A stretch of 64,000 nt of DNA from JANWXD01 sp037446115 (GCA_037446115.1 JBBIJF010000013.1:1-64000), one strand, 5' to 3'; shown: positions 1 to 9,395, counted from the first letter of the stretch. The notes: a model not told the origin generated them from the sequence alone. Numbers and translations are program-made.

Positions 1-828
1 CCCTTGCTGCTTCAGGCTCCACTCGAAGAACTTCCGGTGATGAAAAGCGTTGCCGATGTGGAAGCCGATGACGCCTCCTTTGGAGGCGAGCTTGCGCAGC
101 AGACGGTCGGGCATGTTGCGGGGGATGTCGTTGAACCGCCGCAGGCCGTGATGGGTGGCGAGCACAGGAGCAGTGCTGAGCTCGAGAACCTGCTCGATGG
201 TCTGGTCGGAGGCATGGGAAACATTGATGAGCATGCCGAGACGGTTCATTTCCCGCACCAGAGCGCGGCCGCGCTCGTTCAGGCCGCCCCACTTCGGCGG
301 GGCGCAGCAGGAATCGGCAAACTCACTGGTCCAGTTGTGAGCCGGCAACTGGACGGAACGCAGGCCGAGACGATACAGGCTGCGCAACACGGCGGGATCG
401 CCGTCGAGGTCGAAGGCGCCTTCCAGGTCCAGGATGGCGGCGATGCGCCCCTGGCGGCGGATGCGCTCGATGTCGCCTGCGTTGAAGGCGAGCGCGATGC
501 GGTTGCGGTTCCGCTCGATCTGCTCCCGGGCCAGATCCAGCAGGCGCAAAGCGTGCCGGGTTTCGTAGCGGGCCGGATAGTACTCTTCCGGCACGAACAG
601 GGTAAAAAACAGGGCATCCACGCCGCCTTCGGCCAGGCGGGGCAGATCCACCTGACCGTCCGGGGCATGGGCCCCGATGTCTCCTCCGTGGTGGAACTGG
701 CGGTTGATCATGTGGACGTGGGCGTCGAAGACGAACGCGCTGCGGTGCAGGCGGGCGGCGCGCTCGGAAACCTGTGCGGGCAGCGTCAGGGCGGCGGCCA
801 GAAACAAAACCAGCCGGCCGGGGCTCAT
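1..828 (-). CDS. Membrane dipeptidase-like (peptidase M19) protein, 3' part cut by window edge
   Basis: The frame runs from an ATG at 828 off the left edge, so the C-terminus is missing. Residues 1-19 form a signal peptide, so the product is exported. Visible M19 elements are a metal site around residues 36-40 (DAHVH), an acidic LEGAF motif, SHASD and ATHHG. M19 enzymes are zinc hydrolases that cleave dipeptides or similar small amides. Oddity: the canonical first motif is HxD (as in DGHND), while here it is HxH, so substrate and metal use may differ. The start overlaps the stop of the upstream gene by ATGA, which indicates translational coupling. Family membership is fairly sure; the substrate is not. 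Confidence 0.8.
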   Translation of the reverse strand, partial: MSPGRLVLFLAAALTLPAQVSERAARLHRSAFVFDAHVHMINRQFHHGGDIGAHAPDGQVDLPRLAEGGVDALFFTLFVPEEYYPARYETRHALRLLDLAREQIERNRNRIALAFNAGDIERIRRQGRIAAILDLEGAFDLDGDPAVLRSLYRLGLRSVQLPAHNWTSEFADSCCAPPKWGGLNERGRALVREMNRLGMLINVSHASDQTIEQVLELSTAPVLATHHGLRRFNDIPRNMPDRLLRKLASKGGVIGFHIGNAFHHRKFFEWSLKQQG

Positions 829-1379
829 GCAATCAGCTCGGAGCGGGCGCGCAGATAGGCTTCCTGCTGGAAACGCTCGAGATCCTGCTTGACGAGGTTG
901 AGGCCAAAGACGCACAGCTCGAAGGAGTCCGCCAGCCGGGCAAACAGCGGCGCCTCGCGCTTGTATTCGAACTGGTCAAAGTAGGAGACGATGCGGTAGG
1001 ACTCTTTGCCGGCTTTGACGTAGTCCACGAAGGCGTCCAGGCGGAGGCCGCGGCGCGGAAGAGAGGCGACGTATTCGGGGAACAGACCGGTCAGGAACAG
1101 GGTGTAGTCGCCGATGTGCTTGCGCACCTCGCGCTCGCGGTCAAAGGAGGAGGCCTCCAGCAGCGGATGGGACTCGATCAGCATTTCGCCCACGTCCTCG
1201 AGGCGCCTGCCGCGCGCGTTGCGGATCTTGTAGAGGTTTTTGACGTGAACGAACTCGGTGAGAAGGTTGGTGACGTAGTCGGCAATCTGGCTGTCGCGGA
1301 CCTGGGCGTCGTCGTAGAGACGTTTCCAGACGAGACTGGAGAACAGTTTGCGCAGCGGATGGTCGGCGCTGATCAGCAT
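825..1379 (-). CDS. Conserved hypothetical protein, 184 aa
   Basis: I do not recognise this family. The start is taken at the ATG at 1379 (MLISADHPLRKL); an upstream extension in the same frame would run into the divergent aceE and looks non-coding. The protein is soluble, has no signal peptide or membrane segment, is rich in charged helices and in aromatic/leucine positions, and lacks cysteine clusters or obvious catalytic motifs. It ends in an ATGA overlap with the dipeptidase-like gene, so the two are probably made from one mRNA. It is divergent from aceE across about 110 bases. No function is proposed. Confidence 0.75.
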   Translation of the reverse strand: MLISADHPLRKLFSSLVWKRLYDDAQVRDSQIADYVTNLLTEFVHVKNLYKIRNARGRRLEDVGEMLIESHPLLEASSFDREREVRKHIGDYTLFLTGLFPEYVASLPRRGLRLDAFVDYVKAGKESYRIVSYFDQFEYKREAPLFARLADSFELCVFGLNLVKQDLERFQQEAYLRARSELIA

Positions 1380-1491
1380 ACGCCAGCCTCCGGTAACGGA
1401 CTTCTGATTCCATCCTAGCAAGGGCGGCGGGCCCGGGGCGGCAGTGGGGAGGAGCGCCCATGTTATTTTGAAAGAAGACTTCCGTCCAATC

Positions 1492-4179
1492 ATGCTAAGG
1501 CCGAAACCCGTTGTTGAGGCAGAGGTATTCGACGAGGACACCAATCCGCAGGAGACTGCGGAGTGGACCGAAGCCCTCGATCAAGTCATAGACGAAGAGG
1601 GGCCGGACCGGGCGGCCTACCTGCTGAAGCGGCTGGTGGATCACGCCCGGCTGTCGGGGGTGACGCCGCCGCTGACGCTGGTGACGCCGTATGTGAACAC
1701 GATACCGGCCAGCGAAGAGGTTCCCTACCCGGGCGACCGCGCCATCGAGCGGCGGATCAAGAGCCTGGTGCGCTGGAACGCCATGGCGATGGTAGTGCGC
1801 GCGAACAAATACGACCCCGGAATCGGGGGTCACATCTCGACGTTCGCGTCGCTGGCGACGCTGGTGGAGGTGGGGTTCAACCACTTCTTCCGGGCCTCCT
1901 ACGGCGACCAGCCGGGAGACCTGATCTACTTCCAGGGGCACGCCTCGCCGGGCATCTACGCGCGGGCCTATCTGGAGGGGCGTCTGACGGAGAAGCATCT
2001 GGAAAACTTCCGGCACGAACTGCGCGACCATCCGGGGCTGTCCTCCTATCCGCACCCCTGGCTGATGCCGGGCTTCTGGCAGTTTCCGACGGTTTCGATG
2101 GGCCTGGGGCCGATTAACGCCATCTATCAGGCGCGCTTCATGCGGTACTTAGAAAACCGGGGCCTGCTGGCGCGGACGCCGCGCAAAGTGTGGGCGTTTC
2201 TGGGTGACGGGGAGTGCGACGAACCGGAGACCCTGGGGGCGCTGACGCTGGCGGCACGGGAGAAGCTCGACAACCTGATCTTCGTGGTGAACTGCAACCT
2301 GCAGCGGCTGGACGGACCGGTACGGGGCAACGGGCGGATCATTGACGAGCTGGAGTCGGCGTTCCGGGGCGCGGGCTGGCACGTCATCAAGGTGCTGTGG
2401 GGAAGCGCGTGGGACGAATTGCTGGCGCGGGACAAGAGCGGCCTGCTCATCCAGCGCTTCGGCGAGTGCGTGGACGGCGAATACCAGAACTTCAAAGCGC
2501 GGGGCGGCGCCTACGTACGCAAGCACTTCTTCGGGAAGTACCCGGAGCTGCTGGAACTGGTCAAGGACATGAGCGACGAGGAGCTGGCGCGACTGCCGCG
2601 CGGGGGCCACGATCCGGTCAAGGTGTACAACGCCTTCAAGCGCGCGGTGGAGCACACGGGCGGGCCGACGGTGATCCTGGCCAAGACTGTGAAGGGCTAC
2701 GGGCTGGGCGAGGCGGGCGAAGGGCGGAACATCACGCACCAGCAAAAGAAACTCAACGAACAGGAGCTCGAGTACTTCCGCCGCCGCTTCGACATCCCGA
2801 TTCCGGAGGAGGCCGTGCATACGGCGTCTTTCTACCGGCCTCCGGAAGACAGCCCGGAGATCCGCTACCTGAAGGAGCGGCGCGAGGCTCTGGGGGGTTA
2901 TCTGCCCGAGCGCCGGCCCCGGCGCATTACGATCCAGGCTCCGGCCCTGGACTTCTTTGCCGAGCAGCTGGCGGGCTCGCAGGGCCGCGAGGTTTCCACA
3001 ACGATGGCGTTCGTGCGCATCCTCACGATGCTGATGAAGCATCCCGAGCTCGGCAAGTACATCGTGCCGATCATTCCCGACGAGGCGCGCACGTTCGGCA
3101 TGGAGTCGCTGTTCCGGCAGTTCGGCATCTACGCCAGCCAAGGGCAGCTTTACGAGCCCGTGGACAAAGAGATGTTCCTGTATTACAAGGAGGCCAAAGA
3201 CGGGCAGATCCTGGAGGAAGGAATCACGGAAGCAGGCTCGATGGCGTCCTTTACGGCGGCGGGGACGGCCTACGCCAACTACGGCGTACCGATGATGCCG
3301 TTTTACATCTACTACTCGATGTTCGGCTTCCAGAGGGTCGGGGATCTGATGTGGGCTTTTGCCGACGCCCGGGGGAAGGGCTTTCTGGTGGGCGGCACGG
3401 CGGGGCGGACGACGCTGGCGGGGGAGGGACTGCAGCACCAGGACGGCCACAGTCACGTGCTGATGAGCGTCATTCCGACCTGCCACAGCTACGATCCGGC
3501 CTATGCTTATGAAATTGCCGTCATCATCCAGGACGGCATTCGCCGGATGTACGAACTCGAGGAAGACCGGTTCTACTACCTGACGGTGGGCAACGAGAAC
3601 TACGCCCAGCCGCCGATGCCCGGCGACTGCCGCGAGGGCATCCTGCGGGGCCTCTACAAGTACCGCGCCGCACCGGAGGGCAAAGCCGTGGTGCAATTGT
3701 TCGGCAGCGGTTCGATCCTGAACGAGGCGCTGCGCGCGCAGGAGATTCTGCTGCGGGACTACGGGGTGGCAGCGGATGTGTGGAGCGTGACCAGCTACAA
3801 CGAACTGCGGCGTGACGCGCTGGCGGTGGAACGCTGGAACCGCCTGCATCCGGCGCAGCCGGAGCGGAAACCGTACCTTTTGGAGGCGCTCGAAGGGGCC
3901 GAAGGCCCGATCATCGCGGCCACGGATTACATGAAGATCGTCGCCGACCAGATCGCGCCCTGGCTGCCGGGGCGGCTGACGTCTCTGGGTACGGACGGGT
4001 TCGGCCGCAGCGACAACCGGCAGCACCTGCGGCGCTTTTTCGAAGTGAACGCCGAATCCATCGCGGCGGCGGCGCTATCGCGCCTGGCGCGGGAGCGTAA
4101 GTTCGACCGGCGCCGGGCGGAGAAGGCGTTCGCGGAGCTGGGCGTGAATCCCGAGGCGCCGGATCCGGCCTCCCGCTAA
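1492..4179 (+). CDS. aceE: Pyruvate dehydrogenase E1 component, homodimeric type
   Basis: AceE is the thiamine-diphosphate E1 subunit of the pyruvate dehydrogenase complex; it decarboxylates pyruvate and acetylates the E2 lipoyl group. At 895 aa it matches the usual length (E. coli about 887). The ThDP/Mg motif is present as GDGECDEPE followed by NCNLQRLDGP, and long blocks such as GGHDP, ILAKTVKGYG and EGLQHQDGHSH match the family. I chose the ATG at 1492 because the next residues (EDTNPQETAEW) align with the E. coli N-terminus; an in-frame GTG at 1444 would add 16 unlikely residues. E2 and E3 genes are not adjacent. The next gene follows after 7 bases. Confidence 0.95.
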   Translation: MLRPKPVVEAEVFDEDTNPQETAEWTEALDQVIDEEGPDRAAYLLKRLVDHARLSGVTPPLTLVTPYVNTIPASEEVPYPGDRAIERRIKSLVRWNAMAMVVRANKYDPGIGGHISTFASLATLVEVGFNHFFRASYGDQPGDLIYFQGHASPGIYARAYLEGRLTEKHLENFRHELRDHPGLSSYPHPWLMPGFWQFPTVSMGLGPINAIYQARFMRYLENRGLLARTPRKVWAFLGDGECDEPETLGALTLAAREKLDNLIFVVNCNLQRLDGPVRGNGRIIDELESAFRGAGWHVIKVLWGSAWDELLARDKSGLLIQRFGECVDGEYQNFKARGGAYVRKHFFGKYPELLELVKDMSDEELARLPRGGHDPVKVYNAFKRAVEHTGGPTVILAKTVKGYGLGEAGEGRNITHQQKKLNEQELEYFRRRFDIPIPEEAVHTASFYRPPEDSPEIRYLKERREALGGYLPERRPRRITIQAPALDFFAEQLAGSQGREVSTTMAFVRILTMLMKHPELGKYIVPIIPDEARTFGMESLFRQFGIYASQGQLYEPVDKEMFLYYKEAKDGQILEEGITEAGSMASFTAAGTAYANYGVPMMPFYIYYSMFGFQRVGDLMWAFADARGKGFLVGGTAGRTTLAGEGLQHQDGHSHVLMSVIPTCHSYDPAYAYEIAVIIQDGIRRMYELEEDRFYYLTVGNENYAQPPMPGDCREGILRGLYKYRAAPEGKAVVQLFGSGSILNEALRAQEILLRDYGVAADVWSVTSYNELRRDALAVERWNRLHPAQPERKPYLLEALEGAEGPIIAATDYMKIVADQIAPWLPGRLTSLGTDGFGRSDNRQHLRRFFEVNAESIAAAALSRLARERKFDRRRAEKAFAELGVNPEAPDPASR

Positions 4180-4186
4180 GGCGCGC

Positions 4187-5146
4187 ATGCTCCTGTTGAC
4201 CGAAGCGGAGGTCGTGCGTCTTCTGCCGATGGCCGAGGCGATCGGACAGATGCGGGCGGCCTTTGCGGCGCTGGCGCGCGGGGAGGCACAGAATCAAGCC
4301 CGGCGGCGAATGGTGCTACCGACGGGAGCGGTGCTGCACTCGATGGCGGGGGCCTGGGGAGGGTACTTCGGGGCGAAGCTGTATTCGACGCACCCGCGCT
4401 CGGGGGCGCATTTTCTGTTCCTGCTCTACCGGGCCGAAGACGGCCAACCGCTGGCGCTGATGGAGGCGAACCATCTGGGCCAGATTCGCACCGGGGCGGC
4501 GTCCGGCCTGGCGACGGACCTGCTGGCGGCCCGGGAAGCCTCCACGCTGGGGATGATCGGCAGCGGATTCCAGGCGCGGACACAACTGGAGGCGGTCGCC
4601 GCGGTGCGGAAGCTTCGCCGAGTGCGGGTGTGGAGCCCGACGCGGGAACACCGGGAGCATTTTGCCGAGGAATATCGAGGAAAGCTGGAGGCGGACGTGC
4701 GCGCTGCGGCCTCGGCGCGGGAGGCGGTGGAAGGGGCGGAGATCGTCGTCACGGCGACGAGCGCCCGAGAGCCGGTGCTCGAAGCGGACTGGGTGGCTGC
4801 GGGGGCGCACATCAACGCCATCGGGTCCAACCACGCGCGGCGGAGAGAACTGCCGGCGCAACTGGTGCGGCGGGCCGGGCTGATCGTGGTGGACTCGATC
4901 GAGCAGGCGCGGATCGAATCCGGCGACCTGCTGCCGGCCCTGGACGATGCGGACTGGCAGAGCAAGCGGCTGGTGGAGCTCAAGGACATCGTCGCCGGCG
5001 GGGCCTGGGGAGAGCGGCCGCCGGGAGCGACTACTCTGTTCAAGTCGCACGGGCTGGGGCTTGAGGACGTGGCGGCAGCGGCGCGGATATACGAGAAGGC
5101 TCTTGAGGAGGGCTGTGGGACCGAAATTCCGCTGCTTTATTCCTGA
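4187..5146 (+). CDS. Ornithine cyclodeaminase / mu-crystallin family NAD(P)-dependent enzyme
   Basis: This 319-aa protein has the family layout: an N-terminal substrate domain with the QIRTGAAS signature (residues 99-106) and a Rossmann domain with the nucleotide loop GMIGSGFQA (about 122-130). Family members convert ornithine to proline, or act as alanine, lysine or imine dehydrogenases/reductases, so the exact substrate cannot be read here. It starts 7 bases after aceE, in the same direction, suggesting a shared transcript and a link to central carbon or amino-acid metabolism. Its 3' end overlaps the end of the convergent zinc-ribbon gene by 10 bases. Confidence 0.85.
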   Translation: MLLLTEAEVVRLLPMAEAIGQMRAAFAALARGEAQNQARRRMVLPTGAVLHSMAGAWGGYFGAKLYSTHPRSGAHFLFLLYRAEDGQPLALMEANHLGQIRTGAASGLATDLLAAREASTLGMIGSGFQARTQLEAVAAVRKLRRVRVWSPTREHREHFAEEYRGKLEADVRAAASAREAVEGAEIVVTATSAREPVLEADWVAAGAHINAIGSNHARRRELPAQLVRRAGLIVVDSIEQARIESGDLLPALDDADWQSKRLVELKDIVAGGAWGERPPGATTLFKSHGLGLEDVAAAARIYEKALEEGCGTEIPLLYS

Positions 5147-5361
5147 GCCGACATCTGCTGGTCCACTTCCTGCCAGGCACTGATTTTGAGGCGGCGGCAG
5201 ACCCAGCAGAGCCCTTCAGCGGAATTCGGGGCTACGGGAGCCCCGCACACGAAACATTTCCGTGCGGCGGGCTTGAGCTTGTCGGTTTGCAAAGACCGCC
5301 GGGCCTGCTGCATGATCTCTGGGGAAACGACCCCCTCCGGCGACCCCTGCTTTCTCCTCAT
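5137..5361 (-). CDS. Small four-cysteine zinc-ribbon protein, 74 aa
   Basis: A short basic protein with one C-x2-C...C-x2-C ribbon (CFVCGAP, then CWVCRRLK) expected to bind one zinc ion. The start at 5361 is preferred because an AGGGAG ribosome site lies 9 bases upstream; ATG 5370 and GTG 5382 are in-frame alternatives but sit on top of that site. The N-terminus is Arg/Lys rich, which may contact nucleic acid, but this is inference. A second ribbon protein lies 54 bases upstream on the same strand. No named family is recognised. Confidence 0.65.
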   Translation of the reverse strand: MRRKQGSPEGVVSPEIMQQARRSLQTDKLKPAARKCFVCGAPVAPNSAEGLCWVCRRLKISAWQEVDQQMSAQE

Positions 5362-5415
5362 TCGACTCATCTCCCTTCTCACTATAAACCATAGGGGGCC
5401 GCCCGGGGCAAGTCC

Positions 5416-5604
5416 TTATGCGGCCTCGTCGAGCTGGACGACGCCCGCCGCATCGAGGGAGGAGCCGCAGCGGGGGCACTTCTGGCCCGGTTTGACAACG
5501 AACCGGCGGCCCCGCTGCAAGATCTGGGCTTCCACGGTGTGGGTACAGATGTAGCAATAGACGCGGCCTTTCCACTGTTTCAGGCCCGGTTTGTCGGCCG
5601 TCAT
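5416..5604 (-). CDS. Small zinc-ribbon protein, 62 aa
   Basis: This tiny protein has two CxxC knuckles (CYICTH and CPRCGS) about 25 residues apart, spaced by a basic stretch, as in rubredoxin-like and treble-clef zinc ribbons. The ATG at 5604 is chosen because GGAGG lies 9 bases upstream; an ATG at 5613 directly abuts that site. It precedes the other small ribbon gene on the same strand and the two probably share a transcript. The short acidic tail (LDEAA) is free of motifs. Function is unknown. Confidence 0.65.
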   Translation of the reverse strand: MTADKPGLKQWKGRVYCYICTHTVEAQILQRGRRFVVKPGQKCPRCGSSLDAAGVVQLDEAA

Positions 5605-5784
5605 GGCGAGCATCCTCCTTCACCTCCTCCTTTTCTAATGGCGCCAGTCGGTTCCGTTTCGCGCTCACACAGAATATGACGCGCGAGGGCGGGCTTTGGA
5701 TTTCGGTGACGAAGGAGAACTTTGCCATCCGGGCCGCCGCTGAGGTGTCGCCTGCGGTTATGCTGGGAGTCTGGCTTGCGAGCG

Positions 5785-6711
5785 ATGAAGACGGCGTTTC
5801 TGTTTCCGGGACAAGGATCCCAATATGCGGGCATGGGCCGGAGTCTGGCGGAAGCCTACGCGGAAGCGCGGAGGGTGTTCGAGGAAGCGGACGAGGTTTT
5901 AGGATTTCCGCTCTCGCGGCTTTGTTTTGAAGGCCCCGAGGAAGAGCTGAAGCTGACCGAGAATACGCAACCGGCGATTCTGACGGTTTCGGTTGCCGCC
6001 TGGGCGGTGCTCCGCAGCAGGGGCATGAAGCCTGACTACGTGGCGGGCCACAGTCTGGGGGAGTACTCGGCGCTGGTGGCGGCGGGGAGTCTGGGTTTTG
6101 CCGACGCGCTGCGGCTGGTGCGCAAGCGCGGGCGGTACATGCAGGAAGCCGTCCCGCCGGGAGTCGGGGCGATGGCGGCGTTGTTGAAGCTTCCGGATGG
6201 AAAGCTGGAGGCGGTGCTCGCGGAGGCGGCTCAGGGGGAAGTGGTGAGCGCGGCGAACCTGAACTCTCGAGAGCAGGTGGTGATCGCCGGGCATGCGGCC
6301 GCAGTCGCGCGGGCGATGGAGCTGGCCAAGGCCGCCGGCGCGCGGCGTGCGGTGCTGCTTCCGGTGAGCGCTCCGTTTCACTGTGCCCTGATGAAGCCGG
6401 CGCAAGAGCGGCTCCGGACGGACCTGGAGGCGACGGCGTTCCGGGATCTGGAGATCCCACTCATCAACAATGTTCAGGCCCGGGAAATCCGTACGGGGGC
6501 CGAAGCCCGCCAGGGCCTGTACGAACAGGTTCCAAACCCGGTGCGCTGGGCGGAGACGGTGCGGTATCTGGTGTCGCAGGGCGTGGAGCGCTTTGTCGAG
6601 GTTGGGCCCGGCAGCGTGCTCACCGGGCTGCTGCGGGCGATTCATCCCGGGGCGCAGGGGTTGAAGTTCGGCGAAGCCGGCGACTGGGAGCAAATCGGCG
6701 CCCTGGCGTGA
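5785..6711 (+). CDS. fabD: Malonyl-CoA:ACP transacylase
   Basis: FabD moves malonyl groups from CoA to acyl carrier protein for fatty-acid synthesis in the cytoplasm. The 308-aa protein has every key element: FPGQGSQ near residue 7, the nucleophile motif GHSLGEYSA with Ser90, the malonyl-binding KRG Arg near 115, and catalytic His199 in APFHC, then VGPGSVL near the C-terminus. The ATG at 5785 is used because the next residues MKTAFLFPGQG are the standard N-terminus. Other fab genes are absent nearby, so it is isolated from a fatty-acid cluster here. The frame also extends upstream without a start that would fit the family. Confidence 0.95.
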   Translation: MKTAFLFPGQGSQYAGMGRSLAEAYAEARRVFEEADEVLGFPLSRLCFEGPEEELKLTENTQPAILTVSVAAWAVLRSRGMKPDYVAGHSLGEYSALVAAGSLGFADALRLVRKRGRYMQEAVPPGVGAMAALLKLPDGKLEAVLAEAAQGEVVSAANLNSREQVVIAGHAAAVARAMELAKAAGARRAVLLPVSAPFHCALMKPAQERLRTDLEATAFRDLEIPLINNVQAREIRTGAEARQGLYEQVPNPVRWAETVRYLVSQGVERFVEVGPGSVLTGLLRAIHPGAQGLKFGEAGDWEQIGALA

Positions 6712-6809
6712 GGCTTGCTGCATGGCTGCGGGCGGCCCCGCGGGGAGGGTCTGCAAGGTTCCAGGGGGCGGGCCGCACAGGCGTACAGTTAAAATGAGGT
6801 TCTTTGCCC

Positions 6810-7838
6810 ATGCCCCGTGACGTTCTGCTGGCGCTGTGGCTCGTGGCGGCGACGATGGTTTCGTGCAAGAAGGAGCCGCCGGCCAATGTGGCGGCGCTGG
6901 TCAACGACCGGCCCATCACGTACGCGGATCTGGACAAGCAGTATGCGGCGCAATTCTCCACCCCGACGCCGGGCGCCAATGCGGATCTGGAGGCGATCCA
7001 GCGGCTGGAACTTCTCCGCACGATGATTGACAACGAGATCATGTTGCAGCGGGCCGAAAAGCTCGGCCTGATGGCGCAGGACTCGGACGTCGAGGCCAAG
7101 TTCACGGAACTGAAGGCGCCCTACACGCAGGAGGAGTTTGAAAAACAGCTACAGGCGAGAAAGATGACGGCGGCGGAGCTGAAAGCGCAGTTGCGCCGCG
7201 ACCTGAGCATCCAGAAACTGTTCAACCGCGAGGTTTCCTCCCACATCACCATCACGGACAAAGAAGTGGCGGAGTTTTATGACGCCAACCGTGAGAGTTT
7301 CAATCTGGCGGAGCCGCAGATCCACATCGCCCAGATTCTGGTTACGCCCCGGGCGGACCCGGGCCTGCGAAACCTTCGTAACGACGACGCCCAGAACGAA
7401 GCGGATGCGCGGCGAAAGATCCTGTCACTGGAGGCGCGCCTCAAGCAGGGCGAAGACTTCGCGCTGCTGGCGCAAAGTTACTCGGAGGATCCCACGACGG
7501 CACCCAACGGCGGCGATCTGGGCTTCATTCCCGAGTCGGCGCTGACGGAGGCACACGTGGAGCTGCGCAAGATCGTGGTACAGCTCCAACCGGGGCAGAT
7601 TTCTCCGATCATCCGCACGCCGGAGGGCTACCGGATTCTCAAGCTGATTTCGCGCGAGCCGGCCGGCCAGCGCGACTTGAATGATCCGCGGGTGCAGCAG
7701 ACGATTCGCGAGACGCTGACCAACCGCAAGGAGCAGTTGTTGCGGGCCGCCTATTACGAGAACGCACGGAACGAGGCGCGCGTGGTTAACTACTACGCGC
7801 AGAGCATTTACGAGAGGATGACGAAGGGAGAGAAGTGA
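6810..7838 (+). CDS. PpiC/SurA-type peptidyl-prolyl isomerase lipoprotein
   Basis: A 342-aa exported protein with a short hydrophobic signal ending in a lipobox-like MVSC (Cys19), a SurA-like N-terminal helical chaperone region (about 25-150) and a parvulin domain (about 160-285: HIAQILV, ARLKQGEDFALLAQ, NGGDLGF, EGYRILKL). Such proteins help outer-membrane and secreted proteins fold in the periplasm. The ATG at 6810 is preferred to an in-frame TTG two codons earlier. Lipid attachment is likely but the lipobox is not perfect (Met at -3). The neighbour downstream is convergent. Confidence 0.85.
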   Translation: MPRDVLLALWLVAATMVSCKKEPPANVAALVNDRPITYADLDKQYAAQFSTPTPGANADLEAIQRLELLRTMIDNEIMLQRAEKLGLMAQDSDVEAKFTELKAPYTQEEFEKQLQARKMTAAELKAQLRRDLSIQKLFNREVSSHITITDKEVAEFYDANRESFNLAEPQIHIAQILVTPRADPGLRNLRNDDAQNEADARRKILSLEARLKQGEDFALLAQSYSEDPTTAPNGGDLGFIPESALTEAHVELRKIVVQLQPGQISPIIRTPEGYRILKLISREPAGQRDLNDPRVQQTIRETLTNRKEQLLRAAYYENARNEARVVNYYAQSIYERMTKGEK

Positions 7839-7919
7839 GGGCGCGGAACGGAACCCGATGCCCGCGGCTTCCCTGCTCCTCAGCCGAGTGAATGCGCGGG
7901 GTGGGGGGCCGGAAGCTCG

Positions 7920-9383
7920 CTAGCGGGGCGCGGGGACGCTTTTGTGGACTTCTTCGAAGTAGCGCTGGACGTAGTCCTGGTAGATGAGCGGGACTTCGTC
8001 CCGGTGGATCTGGCCTCCCGCGTCGGCGTGGGTGGCGCGCCGGTCGGTGTAAGGAGTCTTGAGCTGCTGCTGCCGGCTTGAGAGGACCTCGACGGTGATC
8101 TCTCCGGAGACATTCTGCGCGCGGCGGCCGATGAGTTCACTGAGCTTTCCCATGGCGGCCAGCTGCTCGGCTTCGCGGAGCTCTTTGCTTCCCTCTTCTT
8201 TCCCGATGCCGCTGCGGTCTTTTCCGGGGGCGGGCTGGTCTCCGGCACGCTCTCCGGATTGTCCCTGACCGCCGCGGGCCATTTCCTCCCCGGCCTGCTG
8301 TTCGGAAACGTCGTCGCCGGCTGCGGCTTCACCTTGAGCGGGATGGTTCCGGCCGGGCACCGGCTTTTGTCCGGGGCCGGGCTGCTGTCGGTCCGAGGCC
8401 ATGCGGCCGCGCTCGCCCGCCACGCGGGTTTCGCCGAAATCGGGCTGGATCTTGAGCCGGTTCAACAGATCGGCCATTGCGTCGCGCAGCCGGGCGAGCA
8501 AGCCGGAGTCCTCAGGATCGGGCGAAGCTGTACGGCGTTGCGGCGTACGCTCCGGCGGAGATTTCGCCTCCGCGGAAGCGTCGGCGGCACGGGCGTCGGC
8601 ATCCGCTGCGCCGTTTTCCGCCGCCTGGGAGGATTCTTCGGCAGGCGCGGAGGGCTCCGGCGTGTCTTTGGACCGGTACGGCACGGCGGTCTCGTTGCTG
8701 ACCTCGGGAACGTCGGCATCGGGCAGAGTGGCGCCCGAGTGGGTCCCGTCGGCCGGGAGGGGGTCTTCATCCAAGTTCAGTCCTTGCTCGAGAAACGAAG
8801 CGGGCAGCAGCGGAGGGACGGCGGGAGGTGTGGCGGAGGCTCGCTGATCCGGAAGGCCGAAGAAGGTGAGCATGGCGCGGGCCACCGGAGGTTCCAGATC
8901 GAGCGTGCCGTAGCGGCTGAAACGCACGCCGAGCAGGGCCGCCGCCGCGACGGCCAGCAACAGGACGGAGCGACAGGCCTGCGGCACCATGATCGGCATG
9001 GCGCGGCGCACGTCCACGGTGCGGCTGACTTCTTCAGCGAGCCGTCGCAGGGTTTCTTTCATGGCCGCCGAGGCGTGGGGGCGGCTTGCGCGGCTGAAGA
9101 ACCATGCAGTGGAGAGAGTGTCCGGCAAGCCGAGGTTACGATCCACGCGCTGGGCGACGGCGTACAGCGGCGGGAGGCGCCGCAAGGGCCAGAGCTTCCA
9201 ACCCAGGACTCCGGCGAAGAGGATCAGGCACAGTCGCCAGTCGAGCAGGGCCGCGCCGACCAGCAGCACCAGGAGGAAAGCTCCCAGGGCAGCGGCGAGG
9301 GCGGGGGCGAGGGCTGCCACGAGAAGGTTGGCGACGTGGCGCCGCCGGGCGCGGCGAACCACGGCTTCAAGCAGCGACTGCAC
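7920..9383 (-). CDS. Membrane protein with N-terminal helices and long disordered, Gln/Glu-rich tail
   Basis: From the GTG at 9383 the product is 487 aa. Two or three hydrophobic segments lie near residues 20-70 and one near 150-170, followed by a long Pro/Ala/Glu/Gln-rich low-complexity region and a helical C-terminus with RRAQNVSGEITVEVLSS. The overall plan resembles DUF4175-like proteins found near MoxR/DUF58 genes in Acidobacteria, but no such partners are here, so I leave it unnamed. The start is supported by a perfect TATAAT ending 6 bases before the GTG. The SDR gene ends 70 bases upstream on the same strand. Confidence 0.7.
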   Translation of the reverse strand: MQSLLEAVVRRARRRHVANLLVAALAPALAAALGAFLLVLLVGAALLDWRLCLILFAGVLGWKLWPLRRLPPLYAVAQRVDRNLGLPDTLSTAWFFSRASRPHASAAMKETLRRLAEEVSRTVDVRRAMPIMVPQACRSVLLLAVAAAALLGVRFSRYGTLDLEPPVARAMLTFFGLPDQRASATPPAVPPLLPASFLEQGLNLDEDPLPADGTHSGATLPDADVPEVSNETAVPYRSKDTPEPSAPAEESSQAAENGAADADARAADASAEAKSPPERTPQRRTASPDPEDSGLLARLRDAMADLLNRLKIQPDFGETRVAGERGRMASDRQQPGPGQKPVPGRNHPAQGEAAAGDDVSEQQAGEEMARGGQGQSGERAGDQPAPGKDRSGIGKEEGSKELREAEQLAAMGKLSELIGRRAQNVSGEITVEVLSSRQQQLKTPYTDRRATHADAGGQIHRDEVPLIYQDYVQRYFEEVHKSVPAPR

Positions 9384-9389
9384 TTCTCG

Positions 9390-9395
9390 ATTATA
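9390..9395 (-). promoter_or_regulatory. -10 element TATAAT, leaderless-type promoter
   Basis: A perfect TATAAT ends exactly 6 bases before the GTG at 9383, so transcription would begin at or next to the start codon. No good -35 hexamer is seen 16-18 bases upstream. Confidence 0.5.

Noticed and set aside
2149..4026. 625-codon minus-strand open frame opposite aceE
   Set aside because: Arg/His/Leu-rich shadow of aceE with no family features.
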